64,000 bases of DNA from Oscillospiraceae bacterium (GTDB lineage: Bacteria; Bacillota; Clostridia; Oscillospirales; Oscillospiraceae). Of this stretch, positions 14,582 through 22,842 are shown piece after piece (within the stretch, counting starts at the first letter, position 1; each line of letters starts with the position of its first letter). The stretch covers positions 16,969 to 80,968 of the forward strand of contig JAFSUG010000001.1 of assembly GCA_017445385.1 (NCBI GenBank). Direction: 5' to 3'. The notes beneath the pieces are model-generated. The model saw nothing but the letters and a program-made list of their open reading frames with translations, had not been told where the DNA came from and searched no databases. The translations under genes and the position numbers were made by a program.

Positions 14582-15364
14582 TTAGGTCAAATCCTCCGGC
14601 GTTTTGAGATAGGTCACGGTCGTTTCGCCGCGTTCGTCCTCGCCGATGGAAACCGAGCTGAGCCGGCAAAGCTCCAAAATGGCAAGGAACGTGGCAACGA
14701 TCTCCGAGCGGCTCTTGCTGCCGCGGAACAGGCTGCGGAATTTCGTAACGCCGCGCGAGATCAGACGCTTGAGCACCTCGGCGGCTTTTTTCGTAACGGG
14801 GTAGGGGTCTTTTGTAACGATCGCGCGGAAGCCGGCAAGCACCGGCGGCAGCTCTCTGCCCGCGCGGTCAGTCATCGCGGCAAGCGCGGCGGTCAGATCC
14901 TCGGGGCTGTGGCGATAGCGGTAAGTGCCGTCCGGCCGGAGCGGCTCCGGCTCTTTCGGGAACATCCCGAGCCCGAGCTCGTTGCGGTCTTCCAAAAATT
15001 TCGCCGCGTTTTTGATCTGCTCGTATGCCTCCTGGCGCTGGCGCTCTTCGAGCGAGCGGATCAGCAGCTCCATCTCGCTGAGCGCTTCCGCCTGCTCGGC
15101 GGCCGAGAGCAGCATTTTCGTTTTAATGTACATCAGATGCGACGCCATTGCGATAAATTCGCTGGCGATCTCCATATCCATGCGCTGCATCTCATCGAGA
15201 TAGGCGAGATACTGCTCCAAAATGGAGGTGATGCTGATGTCCTGTATTTCGATTTTGTTCTTGCTCAGCAGCAGCAGAATCACGTCCAGCGGTCCGTCGA
15301 AATCCTCAAGCGTTTCCGCCTTCGACCGCACGACGCCTTCCAAGTGATACTTCGGCTCGTTCAT
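14582..15364 (-). CDS. scpA: Segregation and condensation protein A
   Basis: A 260-residue ScpA, the kleisin that bridges SMC heads and binds ScpB. The N-terminal kleisin signature is clear: YHLEGVVRSKAETLEDFDGP followed by LDVILLLLSKNKIEIQDISI and YLAYLDEMQRMDMEIASEF. The C-terminal winged helix (FLAILELCRLSSVSIGEDE) binds the SMC head. ATG 15364 was chosen over an upstream in-frame start because it follows the mapped promoter and matches the family N-terminus. It is the first gene of the six-gene leftward operon. Confidence 0.95.
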   Translation of the reverse strand: MNEPKYHLEGVVRSKAETLEDFDGPLDVILLLLSKNKIEIQDISITSILEQYLAYLDEMQRMDMEIASEFIAMASHLMYIKTKMLLSAAEQAEALSEMELLIRSLEERQRQEAYEQIKNAAKFLEDRNELGLGMFPKEPEPLRPDGTYRYRHSPEDLTAALAAMTDRAGRELPPVLAGFRAIVTKDPYPVTKKAAEVLKRLISRGVTKFRSLFRGSKSRSEIVATFLAILELCRLSSVSIGEDERGETTVTYLKTPEDLT

Positions 15365-15395
15365 AGTATTTCCCGATTTCTTTTGTATTTTGTGT

Positions 15396-15424
15396 ATTAT
15401 AGCATTTCTGCCGTTGTTTGGCAA
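15396..15424 (-). promoter_or_regulatory. Promoter of the scpA operon
   Basis: Minus-strand -35 TTGCCA (15419-15424), 17-bp spacer, -10 TATAAT (15396-15401), about 30 bp before scpA. Confidence 0.85.
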
Positions 15425-15467
15425 GTTTTTAGGTGAGAAACAAACGCGTTGCCACAATATAATGTGG

Positions 15468-15496
15468 TTGCAATTTCGAACAAATGGTCGTATAAT
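15468..15496 (+). promoter_or_regulatory. Promoter of the dinB unit
   Basis: -35 TTGCAA (15468-15473), 17-bp spacer, -10 TATAAT (15491-15496). Two LexA-type boxes bracket the -10, so the promoter should be silent until DNA damage. Confidence 0.85.
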
Positions 15497-15511
15497 TAGA
15501 ACAAATGTTTG
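15477..15511 (+). promoter_or_regulatory. Two LexA (SOS) boxes flanking the -10
   Basis: AGAACAAATGTTTG (15498-15511) fits the Gram-positive LexA consensus CGAACRNRYGTTYC, apart from its two outermost bases. CGAACAAATGGTCG (15477-15490) fits with one inner mismatch. They sit immediately either side of the -10, an arrangement that would block RNA polymerase. Confidence 0.8.
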
Positions 15512-15528
15512 AATAAGGAGGACGGAGT

Positions 15529-15798
15529 ATGGAAGTCGGCAGTCATCCGATCCAGGTTTTGTCGCTCACAACGGCGGATGGGCAGCTTCAGCCGCTGCGC
15601 TTCCGCTTTGAGGACGAGGCGCATCAGCTCCATACGGTCAAGGTGCTGGAGATCCTCGATACGCGCAAGGTGTCGCACGTCGGCATCGACGCGCTGACGT
15701 TTTTGTGCCGCGCGGAGGCGGACGGCATGCGCCATCTGTTTGAGCTGCGCTACGCGATCCGCAGCCATCGCTGGAATCTTGCGAGAAGGCTTTACTGA
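15529..15798 (+). CDS. Small unknown protein, SOS-controlled, upstream of dinB
   Basis: An 89-residue cytoplasmic protein without a family I can name. It has no signal peptide or membrane segment. The composition is beta-strand-rich in the middle (PLRFRFEDEAHQLHTVKVLE), with a conserved-looking C-terminal FELRYAIRSHRWNLARRLY. AAGGAGG precedes the ATG, and the gene ends 1 bp before dinB, so the two share the LexA-boxed promoter. In Bacilli a small YolD-like protein often accompanies UmuC-type polymerases; this one is in the same position but I see no clear sequence match. A role with Pol IV is inference. Confidence 0.8.
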   Translation: MEVGSHPIQVLSLTTADGQLQPLRFRFEDEAHQLHTVKVLEILDTRKVSHVGIDALTFLCRAEADGMRHLFELRYAIRSHRWNLARRLY

Positions 15799-15799
15799 A

Positions 15800-17065
15800 A
15801 TGGAACGTATTATTTTTCACGTGGACGTAAACAGCGCGTTTCTCTCGTGGTCCGCGTCGCATCGGGTAAACGTGCTCGGAGAAACGCTCGATCTCAGAAC
15901 GGTGCCGTCGGTTGTGGCAGGGGAGCGGCAGGAGCGGCGGAGCATCATTCTTGCAAAGAGCATCCCGGCAAAGAAATTCGGCGTAAAGACGGGCGAGCCG
16001 CTCGGCATGGCGCTGGAAAAATGCCCGAATCTGATCGTCGTGCCGCCGGATTACGAGCTTTACGTGACCGCGTCGCGCGCGCTGATCCGCGTTTTGCATG
16101 AGTTTTCGCCGACTGTGGAGCAGTATTCGGTGGATGAGGCGTGGGTGGATATGACCGGCACGCGCGAGCTGTTCGGTCCGCCGGTGCTTGCGGCGGAGAT
16201 GATGAAAAACCGCATTCGGGACGAGCTCGGTTTCACCGTGAACATCGGTATTTCCACAAATAAACTGCTTGCGAAGGTGGCAAGCGATTTTGAAAAGCCG
16301 GATAAGGTGCATACGCTCTTTCCGAGCGAGATCGAGCAGAAGCTCTGGCCACTGCCGGTGCGCGAGCTGTTTTCCTGCGGTCCGGCTTCCGAGCGCAAGC
16401 TCCGCGAAATCGGCATCAAAACGGTGGGCGAGCTGGCGGCGGCGGATCCGGCGCTGCTGCGCAGAAAGCTCTATAAGCCGGGCGAGGTGCTTTGGCATTT
16501 CGCAAACGGCCGCGCGGACGATAAGCTGCTTGCCGTGCCGGAGGCTAACAAGGGCTACGGCAACTCCATGACGACGCCGTGGGACGTTACAACGGCAGAG
16601 GAGGGACGGCAGGTGCTGCTGTCGCTGTGCGAAACGGTTGGGATGCGGCTCCGGCGCGATGGAAAGCGCGCTGCGCTTGCGGCGATCTCGCTGCGCGGCA
16701 CGGACTTTCGTGACGTATCGCGCCAAAAAACGCTCGGCAGCCCCACGGACGTGACCGAGGAGCTTTATACGGCGGCTTGCGACCTGTTTGCCGAGCTTTG
16801 GGACGGCAAAACGCCGCTGCGGCAGCTCGGCTTCCGCGTGAGCAAGGTCACGGCGGAGGGCTTCCGCCAGTACAGCCTCATTGACGGCAAGGACTATGCG
16901 CGCATGGAGCAGATGGACGCGGCGGTTGACCGCATCCGCGAAAAATACGGCGAGGACGCCATCTGCCGCGCGCGGCTTCTGCTCGGCGGCGTTGCCGGGA
17001 ACATGGCAGGCGGCCTATCGAAAGAGCGGCGCACGGGCGTAACAAAACCCGTGCCAAACGAATAA
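15800..17065 (+). CDS. dinB: DNA polymerase IV (Y family)
   Basis: A 421-residue Y-family translesion polymerase. The catalytic acidic residues are visible as HVDVNSAFLSW (7-17, Asp8) and YSVDEAWVDMTG (109-120, Asp112/Glu113). NKLLAKVASDFEKPDK and the helix-hairpin-helix GIKTVGELAAADP follow, then the little-finger domain. It shows no obvious C-terminal QLxLF-type clamp-binding motif at the very end. I chose ATG 15800 because it matches the family N-terminus and is 1 bp after the upstream gene. The two LexA boxes upstream indicate damage-inducible expression. Confidence 0.95.
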   Translation: MERIIFHVDVNSAFLSWSASHRVNVLGETLDLRTVPSVVAGERQERRSIILAKSIPAKKFGVKTGEPLGMALEKCPNLIVVPPDYELYVTASRALIRVLHEFSPTVEQYSVDEAWVDMTGTRELFGPPVLAAEMMKNRIRDELGFTVNIGISTNKLLAKVASDFEKPDKVHTLFPSEIEQKLWPLPVRELFSCGPASERKLREIGIKTVGELAAADPALLRRKLYKPGEVLWHFANGRADDKLLAVPEANKGYGNSMTTPWDVTTAEEGRQVLLSLCETVGMRLRRDGKRAALAAISLRGTDFRDVSRQKTLGSPTDVTEELYTAACDLFAELWDGKTPLRQLGFRVSKVTAEGFRQYSLIDGKDYARMEQMDAAVDRIREKYGEDAICRARLLLGGVAGNMAGGLSKERRTGVTKPVPNE

Positions 17066-17097
17066 AACCGCGTATTGCATTTGCAATACGCGGTTTT
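17064..17097. terminator. Bidirectional terminator between dinB and asd
   Basis: A 16-bp perfect stem (17064-17079 with 17082-17097) with A/T-rich ends, shared by the convergent dinB and asd genes. Confidence 0.9.
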
Positions 17098-17106
17098 ACG
17101 ATGGAA

Positions 17107-18105
17107 TTACAGCAGCAGCTCCGCAATCTGTACGGCGTTCGTTGCCGCGCCTTTGCGGACCTGGTCGCCGCAGCACCAGAGGTTCAGACCCTTTTCATCG
17201 GTCAGATCGTCGCGGATGCGGCCGACGAAAACGAGGTCCTGATCCGAGGTATCGAGCGGCATCGGATACTTCTTATTTGCCAAATCGTCCACCAGCTTGC
17301 AGCCGGGGGCGGCGGCGATCAGCTCTCTTGCCTTCGCAACGGAGATTTTCTCCTTCGTGCGCAGTACAACCGAGATGCTGTGACTGCGCACAACGGGAAC
17401 GCGCACGCAGGTGCAGGAAACCTTCAGCTCCGGCAGGTGGAGGATCTTGCGGCCCTCGTTCTGCATCTTCATCTCTTCGCTGGTGTAGCCCTCAAACGCG
17501 TCGCCGCCGATCTGCGGAATCACGTTGAACGCGATCTGATAGGGGAAGACCTTCGGCTCGTAAGTCTTGCCGGCGCGTACAGCGTCCGTTTCTTCCAGCA
17601 GTTCCACCGGACCGCCTGCGCCTGCGCCGGAGGTTGCCTGGTAGGACGATGCAATGATCGTTTCGATGGGGCTGTATTTATTGAGCGCGTTGATCGCGGT
17701 CAGCGTAACGATGGTGGTGCAGTTCGGGTTTGCGATGATGCCCTTGTGCGCTTTCACGTCTTCGGGGTTGATCTCGGGAACAACGAGCGGCACGTTCGGG
17801 TCCATGCGGAATGCGCTGGAATTATCAACGAATACCGCGCCTGCCTTTACGATATGGGGCGCCATCTCCTGCGCGATGGGGTTCTGCGCCGCGCCGAGCA
17901 CGATGTCAAGCCCCTCGAACGCATCGGCTTTCGCCTCGCGCACTTCGATCTCCTTGCCGCAAAACGGCAGCTTTTTGCCAACGCTGCGCGCGCTTGCGAG
18001 CAGGCGCAGCTCGCCGACCGGGAACTTGCGCTCTTCCAGAATTTTCATCATCTCGCGGCCGACTGCGCCGGTTGCGCCGAGAATACCTACGTTATAAAGC
18101 TTCAT
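17107..18105 (-). CDS. asd: Aspartate-semialdehyde dehydrogenase
   Basis: A 332-residue Asd that reduces aspartyl phosphate to aspartate semialdehyde, the branch point for lysine, methionine and threonine. It shows the NADP loop GILGATGAVG (7-16), FVDNSSAFRMD (92-102), the active-site Cys129 in ANPNCTT, and the Gln/Ser-rich SSYQATSGAG. The acid-base His lies in RSHSISV. It is third in the leftward hom-lysC-asd unit, 12 bp after the aspartokinase stop. Confidence 0.96.
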   Translation of the reverse strand: MKLYNVGILGATGAVGREMMKILEERKFPVGELRLLASARSVGKKLPFCGKEIEVREAKADAFEGLDIVLGAAQNPIAQEMAPHIVKAGAVFVDNSSAFRMDPNVPLVVPEINPEDVKAHKGIIANPNCTTIVTLTAINALNKYSPIETIIASSYQATSGAGAGGPVELLEETDAVRAGKTYEPKVFPYQIAFNVIPQIGGDAFEGYTSEEMKMQNEGRKILHLPELKVSCTCVRVPVVRSHSISVVLRTKEKISVAKARELIAAAPGCKLVDDLANKKYPMPLDTSDQDLVFVGRIRDDLTDEKGLNLWCCGDQVRKGAATNAVQIAELLL

Positions 18106-18117
18106 AATGGTACCTCC

Positions 18118-19428
18118 TTATTTTACAAAGCTGCGGTAAAGGACTTCAATCGCCCTTTCGTAATCTTCGTTTTTTACTCCTACTATAATATTCAGCTCCT
18201 CCGGCCCCTGTGAGATCATGCGCACGTTGATGCCGTGTTCGCCGAGTTTTGCAAAGATTTTGCCGGATGAGCCGGAGCGGAACGCCATCTTCCGCCCAAC
18301 CGCCGCAACAACCGCGATGCCATCGTCAACGGCAATCTCATCGGGCTTGAGATCGGTTTGCATTTCCGCAAGGATTGTATAGCGTTTAGCGGCAAGCTGC
18401 GCCTGCTCGATCACAACCGAGAAGCAGTCGATGCCCGTCAGCGCGTAGGCTACGGAAACGCGGTGCTTTTCGAAAACGCCGAGGATGCGGCGGAATTCGC
18501 CCACCTGCGAGGACATTCCGCTGCGCGTTACGGTGATCGCGGTGTAATTCTTCTTGCCGGCAATGCCGGTGATGAACCATTCGTCGCGGTCATCATCGGA
18601 GAAATTCTCCTGAATCAGTGTGCCGGGATGGTTGGGGTCGTTCGTGTTGCGGATGTTCAGCGGAATGTTCTTTTCGCGCACGGGAAAAACGGTCTGCTCG
18701 TGCAGAACCTGCGCGCCGATATAGCTCAGCTCGCGCAGCTCGCTGTAGGTGATATGCTCAATTGTCTTTGCGTCAGAGACAATACGCGGATCCGCCATCA
18801 GAATACCGGAAACGTCCGTCCAGTTTTCGTAAACGTCCGCGTCGAGCGCAGCCGCCGCAAGCGCGCCGGTTATATCGCTGCCGCCGCGTGTCAGTGTTTT
18901 GATGCTGCCGTCCGGCATTGCGCCGTAAAAGCCGGGGATCACGATCTTTTTGCCGCCGATTGCCTGCAGCAGCGGATAAGACGCCTCCTTGTCCACCGAG
19001 CCGTCCAGCGTGAAGCGGAGCCAGTCCGCGCTGTCCGCAAACTCGTAGCCGAGGTAGGCTGCCATCAGCTTCGCCGAGAAGTATTCGCCGCGGCTGACAA
19101 GCTCGTCTTGCGAAATGCCGCGCTCCATTTTCTCGCGCAGCACTTTGAACTCCGATTCCAGATCGAGATCAAGGTGCAGCGCGTCGCGGATCTCCAGATA
19201 CCGAGAGCATATCATATCGTAAACAGAATCGCAAGCCACACCGTACTGTAAATGTGCGTGGCAGAGATACAGCAGGTCGGTCAGCTTATGGTCGCCGGAG
19301 AACCGCTTGCCCGCCGCCGAAACAACGATGACCTTGCGGCCGGGATCGCTTTCAATGATCTTTCGGACTTTTTGAAACTGTCCGGCGTCCGCCATGGACG
19401 AGCCGCCGAACTTTGCAACTTTCAGCAT
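18118..19428 (-). CDS. lysC: Aspartate kinase
   Basis: A 436-residue monofunctional aspartokinase, the first step of the aspartate family pathway. The N-terminal kinase begins LKVAKFGGSS and contains SRGEYFSAKLMAAYLG and TRGGSDITGALAAAAL. Two C-terminal ACT domains follow (about 295-360 and 365-436), the sites where lysine or threonine usually inhibits. ATG 19428 is preferred because AGAGGTGG precedes it and it gives the standard N-terminus; an ATG at 19443 overlapping the hom stop is possible and adds five residues. Clustering with hom and asd suggests threonine-linked control. Confidence 0.94.
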   Translation of the reverse strand: MLKVAKFGGSSMADAGQFQKVRKIIESDPGRKVIVVSAAGKRFSGDHKLTDLLYLCHAHLQYGVACDSVYDMICSRYLEIRDALHLDLDLESEFKVLREKMERGISQDELVSRGEYFSAKLMAAYLGYEFADSADWLRFTLDGSVDKEASYPLLQAIGGKKIVIPGFYGAMPDGSIKTLTRGGSDITGALAAAALDADVYENWTDVSGILMADPRIVSDAKTIEHITYSELRELSYIGAQVLHEQTVFPVREKNIPLNIRNTNDPNHPGTLIQENFSDDDRDEWFITGIAGKKNYTAITVTRSGMSSQVGEFRRILGVFEKHRVSVAYALTGIDCFSVVIEQAQLAAKRYTILAEMQTDLKPDEIAVDDGIAVVAAVGRKMAFRSGSSGKIFAKLGEHGINVRMISQGPEELNIIVGVKNEDYERAIEVLYRSFVK

Positions 19429-19439
19429 AGCGCCACCTC

Positions 19440-20576
19440 TCATTCTACCGCCGCGAAGAACAGGCGATGATCACGCGACTGCAGCTCGCGGACGTGCGCG
19501 TGGAAATCCGCCTGCGAAACGGCGCGCGTTACAATATAGCCGTCGCCCTGCGTTGCCGCAACGCTCTGCAGCCATGCGTCCGATGCGCTCGTGCGCACGT
19601 AGTAGCAGCGGAGCACGTCGCGGTTGTCAACCTCCGCGGCAACGTACTGCTTCGTATAGAAGTCGTTTTTGCCGCCGCAAACGTCCAGGCAGTCCTGCAC
19701 AACGTTGTACGCCGTGGGATAGCGACCTGCGCCCTGCCCGAAAAAGCTCTGTACGCCGGCGTTTTCCGATTCATAGGTGACGAGATTGAAGTTTTCCGGC
19801 ACTGCCGATTCCGGCGCGCCTGCCGGGATCAAAACCGGCTCAACGGACGCCTTGATTTTTTCACCGCTCTCGGCGCGCGCAATCAGCTTGCAGACCTTGC
19901 CAAGCGCCTTGAAATTCAGAACGTCCTGCGCCGTTACCGTGCGGATGCCGAACATCGGCACGTCCGATTCGCGGATCAGCTTGCCGAACGCCGCCGCGGT
20001 GGAGATCACGAGCTTACGGCGCACATCGTCGCCGTCGATATCCGCGGAGGGATCCGCCTCTGCATAGCCGAGCTTCTGCGCCTGCGCCAATACGCGCTCG
20101 AATTCCGCGCCGTCGCGGTGCATCGCGTCGAGAATAAAGTTGGTCGTGCCGTTGAAAATGCCGTGGATGCGGCGGATGGAATCTACGCGGCGGCAGCGCT
20201 CAATGTTTACAAGCCAGGGAATACCGCCGCCCACAGCCGCCGTGCAGCGCAGGGCAACGCCGTTTTCCTTCGCCAGCTCCACAAGCTCCGGCAAAAACGC
20301 CGAAACGAGCGCCTTGTTCGCCGTGATATAATGCTTGCCGGCCTTCAGCGCGCCGGAGGCAAACTCCCATGCCGGGTGCAGTCCGCCCATCGCCTCAACA
20401 ACGGTATCGATTTCCGGATCATCGATGATCGCAGAAATATCCGCAACGCCGCGTCCGCCGGGAACGTCGCCGACGTTCAGGCACAGCACTTTTTCAACGC
20501 TGACGCCCTCTAACCGCTGCGCTAAATGATCTACGCCGGCGCCTACAACGCCGTATCCAAGTAAGCCGATGCGCAT
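19440..20576 (-). CDS. hom: Homoserine dehydrogenase
   Basis: A 378-residue homoserine dehydrogenase, reducing aspartate semialdehyde to homoserine. The NAD(P) loop is LLGYGVVG (5-12). NGTTNFILDAM and YAEADPSADIDGDD (substrate and catalytic region) are intact. It ends soon after the catalytic domain without the C-terminal ACT domain of the Bacillus enzyme, so feedback control is probably carried by the aspartokinase instead. ATG 20576 has GGAGGG upstream. It is the first gene of the leftward unit, divergent from thrC. Confidence 0.94.
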   Translation of the reverse strand: MRIGLLGYGVVGAGVDHLAQRLEGVSVEKVLCLNVGDVPGGRGVADISAIIDDPEIDTVVEAMGGLHPAWEFASGALKAGKHYITANKALVSAFLPELVELAKENGVALRCTAAVGGGIPWLVNIERCRRVDSIRRIHGIFNGTTNFILDAMHRDGAEFERVLAQAQKLGYAEADPSADIDGDDVRRKLVISTAAAFGKLIRESDVPMFGIRTVTAQDVLNFKALGKVCKLIARAESGEKIKASVEPVLIPAGAPESAVPENFNLVTYESENAGVQSFFGQGAGRYPTAYNVVQDCLDVCGGKNDFYTKQYVAAEVDNRDVLRCYYVRTSASDAWLQSVAATQGDGYIVTRAVSQADFHAHVRELQSRDHRLFFAAVE

Positions 20577-20641
20577 ACAATTGCCCTCCGTTTGTCCGTG
20601 AGATAAAAACACTTGCTTTTTTGATAAAAACAGTTTATCAT

Positions 20642-20670
20642 GTTATATCATTATTTTTACCAAAATGCAA
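20642..20670 (-). promoter_or_regulatory. Promoter of hom-lysC-asd
   Basis: Minus-strand -35 TTGCAT (20665-20670), 17-bp spacer, -10 TATAAC (20642-20647). The thrC promoter on the plus strand must overlap this region; a TATAAA near 20707 is the only candidate -10 and its -35 is poor. Confidence 0.65.
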
Positions 20671-20739
20671 GAAAAAAGTTTGGCAGAAACATGAAAAGGC
20701 AATCCTATAAAATAAGGATGCAACAGAGGAGCGATCAAT

Positions 20740-22206
20740 ATGCTTTATCAAAGTACGCGCGGCAAGTCGCCGGCGGTGTCTTCTACGCGCGCCGTGTTGA
20801 ACGGCATCGCGCCGGACGGCGGCCTGTATATGCCGGAGCTGAACGCGGCGCAGGTGGATTATAAAAGGCTGCTGCCGATGACGGCGATGCAGATGGCGGA
20901 GGAGATCTTCCGCGCATTGCTGCCGGGATTTGAAGATATTTCCGGAATCGTGCGGCGCGCGTATACCGGAAAATTTGAAACGGACGAGCTTACGCCGCTC
21001 GTGCCGGTGGGCGATCGGTTCGTTTTAGAGCTGTTCCGCGGACCGACGAGCGCGTTTAAGGACGTTGCGCTTTCCGCGCTGCCGCAGTTTATCTCGCAGG
21101 CGCGCAAGCAGGAGGGACTTTCGGAGAAGGTCGTTATCTTAACGGCAACCTCCGGCGATACCGGCAAGGCGGCGCTTGAGGGCTTCCATGACGTTGCCGG
21201 AACGCAGATCATCGTTTTCTATCCCGATGGCGGCGTCAGCGCGGTGCAGCGCGCGCAGATGGTTACGCAGGAGGGCGCGAACGTCCGCGTCTGCGCCGTG
21301 CGCGGCAATTTTGACGATGCGCAGACGGGCGTGAAAAAGATTTTCGCAAATGCCGACCGCAAGCTGCTTTCGGAGATGGGCGTTACGCTGTCGTCGGCAA
21401 ACTCCATCAACATCGGGCGGCTTGTTCCGCAGGTTGTATATTATTATAAGGCGTATGCCGATCTTTGCCGCATGGGGCGCATTCAGCCGGGCAAAAAAGC
21501 GGATTTCACCGTGCCGACCGGCAACTTCGGCGATATTTTGGCAGGCTACTTCGCAAAATGCCTCGGGCTTCCCGTTGGGAAGCTGATCTGCGCGTCGAAC
21601 GCGAACGACGTGCTTACGGACTTTTTGCATACCGGCCGCTACGACCGCCGTCGTCCGTTCTATAAAACGATCTCGCCCTCGATGGACATCCTCGTTTCGA
21701 GCAACCTGGAGCGGCTGCTGTATCTGCTCTCCGGGTGCGATGCGGATTTTGTCGCGGAGAAGATGGCGGAGCTGGAGCAAAACGGCTTCTATCAGGTGCC
21801 GCAGGAGATGGTCGCGCGGCTGCATGAAGAATTTTCCGCCGAAACGGCAGACGACGATCTCACAACCGAAACCATCGGCAAGGTCTGGCGCGAACACCGT
21901 TATCTTTGCGATACGCATACGGCGGTTGCGTGGTACGCATCGGAAAAATGCGGCGGCGCTGCACCGAACGTTGTGCTTTCAACGGCTTCGCCGTATAAAT
22001 TCCCGGCGGCTGTCTGCCGCGCGCTCGGCGCTTCGCCCGATTCCGACGAGTTCGCCGTTATGGAGCAGCTCCGCGAGCTGACGGGCGTTCCGATCCCGAA
22101 GAACCTCGCCGGTCTTTCGGCGCGCAAAGAGCTCCACCGCTCGGTCGTAGACAAAGAAAAAATGATGGATTACGTCCTTGACGCAATCCGGGAGGGTAAA
22201 GAATGA
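20740..22206 (+). CDS. thrC: Threonine synthase
   Basis: A 488-residue PLP enzyme making threonine from O-phosphohomoserine. MLYQSTRG at the start and the long N-terminal domain are typical of the larger (E. coli/yeast-like) class. GPTSAFKDVALSALPQF (101-117) carries the PLP lysine 107. LTATSGDTGKAALEGF binds the cofactor phosphate, and VPTGNFGDILAGY is the Gly-rich loop. GAGGAG precedes the ATG. Its stop codon overlaps the thrH start (ATGA). Confidence 0.95.
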   Translation: MLYQSTRGKSPAVSSTRAVLNGIAPDGGLYMPELNAAQVDYKRLLPMTAMQMAEEIFRALLPGFEDISGIVRRAYTGKFETDELTPLVPVGDRFVLELFRGPTSAFKDVALSALPQFISQARKQEGLSEKVVILTATSGDTGKAALEGFHDVAGTQIIVFYPDGGVSAVQRAQMVTQEGANVRVCAVRGNFDDAQTGVKKIFANADRKLLSEMGVTLSSANSINIGRLVPQVVYYYKAYADLCRMGRIQPGKKADFTVPTGNFGDILAGYFAKCLGLPVGKLICASNANDVLTDFLHTGRYDRRRPFYKTISPSMDILVSSNLERLLYLLSGCDADFVAEKMAELEQNGFYQVPQEMVARLHEEFSAETADDDLTTETIGKVWREHRYLCDTHTAVAWYASEKCGGAAPNVVLSTASPYKFPAAVCRALGASPDSDEFAVMEQLRELTGVPIPKNLAGLSARKELHRSVVDKEKMMDYVLDAIREGKE

Positions 22207-22802
22207 AAATCGTATGCTTGGACGTTGAGGGCGTTTTAACGCCGGAAATCTGGATCGAGTTTTCGAAAGAGAGCGGCATTTCCGTCCTTTCGCGTACAAC
22301 GCGCGATGAGCCGGATTATGATAAGCTGATGCGCTGGCGGCTCGGCGTGCTGAAAGAGCACGGGCTTGGACTGAGGGAGATTCAGCAGACGATCGAGCGG
22401 ATCGATCCGCTGCCCGGCGCAAAGGAATTTCTCGATACGCTCCGCGCCGAGACGCAGGTGATCCTGCTCAGCGATACGTTCTATGAATTTGCCGCGCCGC
22501 TGATGAAAAAGCTTGGCAATCCCACGCTCTTCTGCAATTCGCTGACGGTTGCGCCCTCGGGCGAGATCACCGGCTATAAAATGCGCTGCGAGCAATCAAA
22601 GCTCACAACCGTGCGCGGACTTCAGTCCATCGGCTTTGAAACGATTGCCGCAGGCGACAGCTATAACGACCTCGGCATGATCCGCGCATCCTCCGCAGGG
22701 TTCCTGTTCCGCTCAACCGAGCAGATCAAGCGGGACAACCCCGATCTTCCGGCGGTTGAAACGTATGAAGACTTCCTCGCGGCAATCCGCAAGGCGCTGT
22801 AA
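22203..22802 (+). CDS. thrH: Bifunctional phosphoserine phosphatase / homoserine phosphotransferase
   Basis: A 199-residue HAD-superfamily ThrH. The first motif LDVEGVLTPE (6-15) has Glu where most HAD enzymes have the second Asp, as in Pseudomonas ThrH. LLSDTFYEFAAPLMKKLG and AAGDSYNDLGMIRAS are the later HAD motifs. ThrH can transfer phosphate from phosphoserine to homoserine, making the substrate of threonine synthase, and no separate thrB is visible here. The 4-bp overlap with thrC supports that assignment. Confidence 0.92.
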   Translation: MKIVCLDVEGVLTPEIWIEFSKESGISVLSRTTRDEPDYDKLMRWRLGVLKEHGLGLREIQQTIERIDPLPGAKEFLDTLRAETQVILLSDTFYEFAAPLMKKLGNPTLFCNSLTVAPSGEITGYKMRCEQSKLTTVRGLQSIGFETIAAGDSYNDLGMIRASSAGFLFRSTEQIKRDNPDLPAVETYEDFLAAIRKAL

Positions 22803-22803
22803 A

Positions 22804-22842
22804 AAAGAGGCACAGATGGAATTCCATCTGTGCCGTTTTTTA
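22804..22842 (+). terminator. thrH terminator
   Basis: A perfect 26-bp palindrome (22810-22835) followed by T6. It also abuts the end of the leftward pseudogene. Confidence 0.88.

Noticed and set aside
20577..20739. A lysine or threonine-responsive riboswitch or T-box in the hom/thrC intergenic region
   Set aside because: The gap is too short and AT-rich, with no T-box sequence or lysine-riboswitch core.
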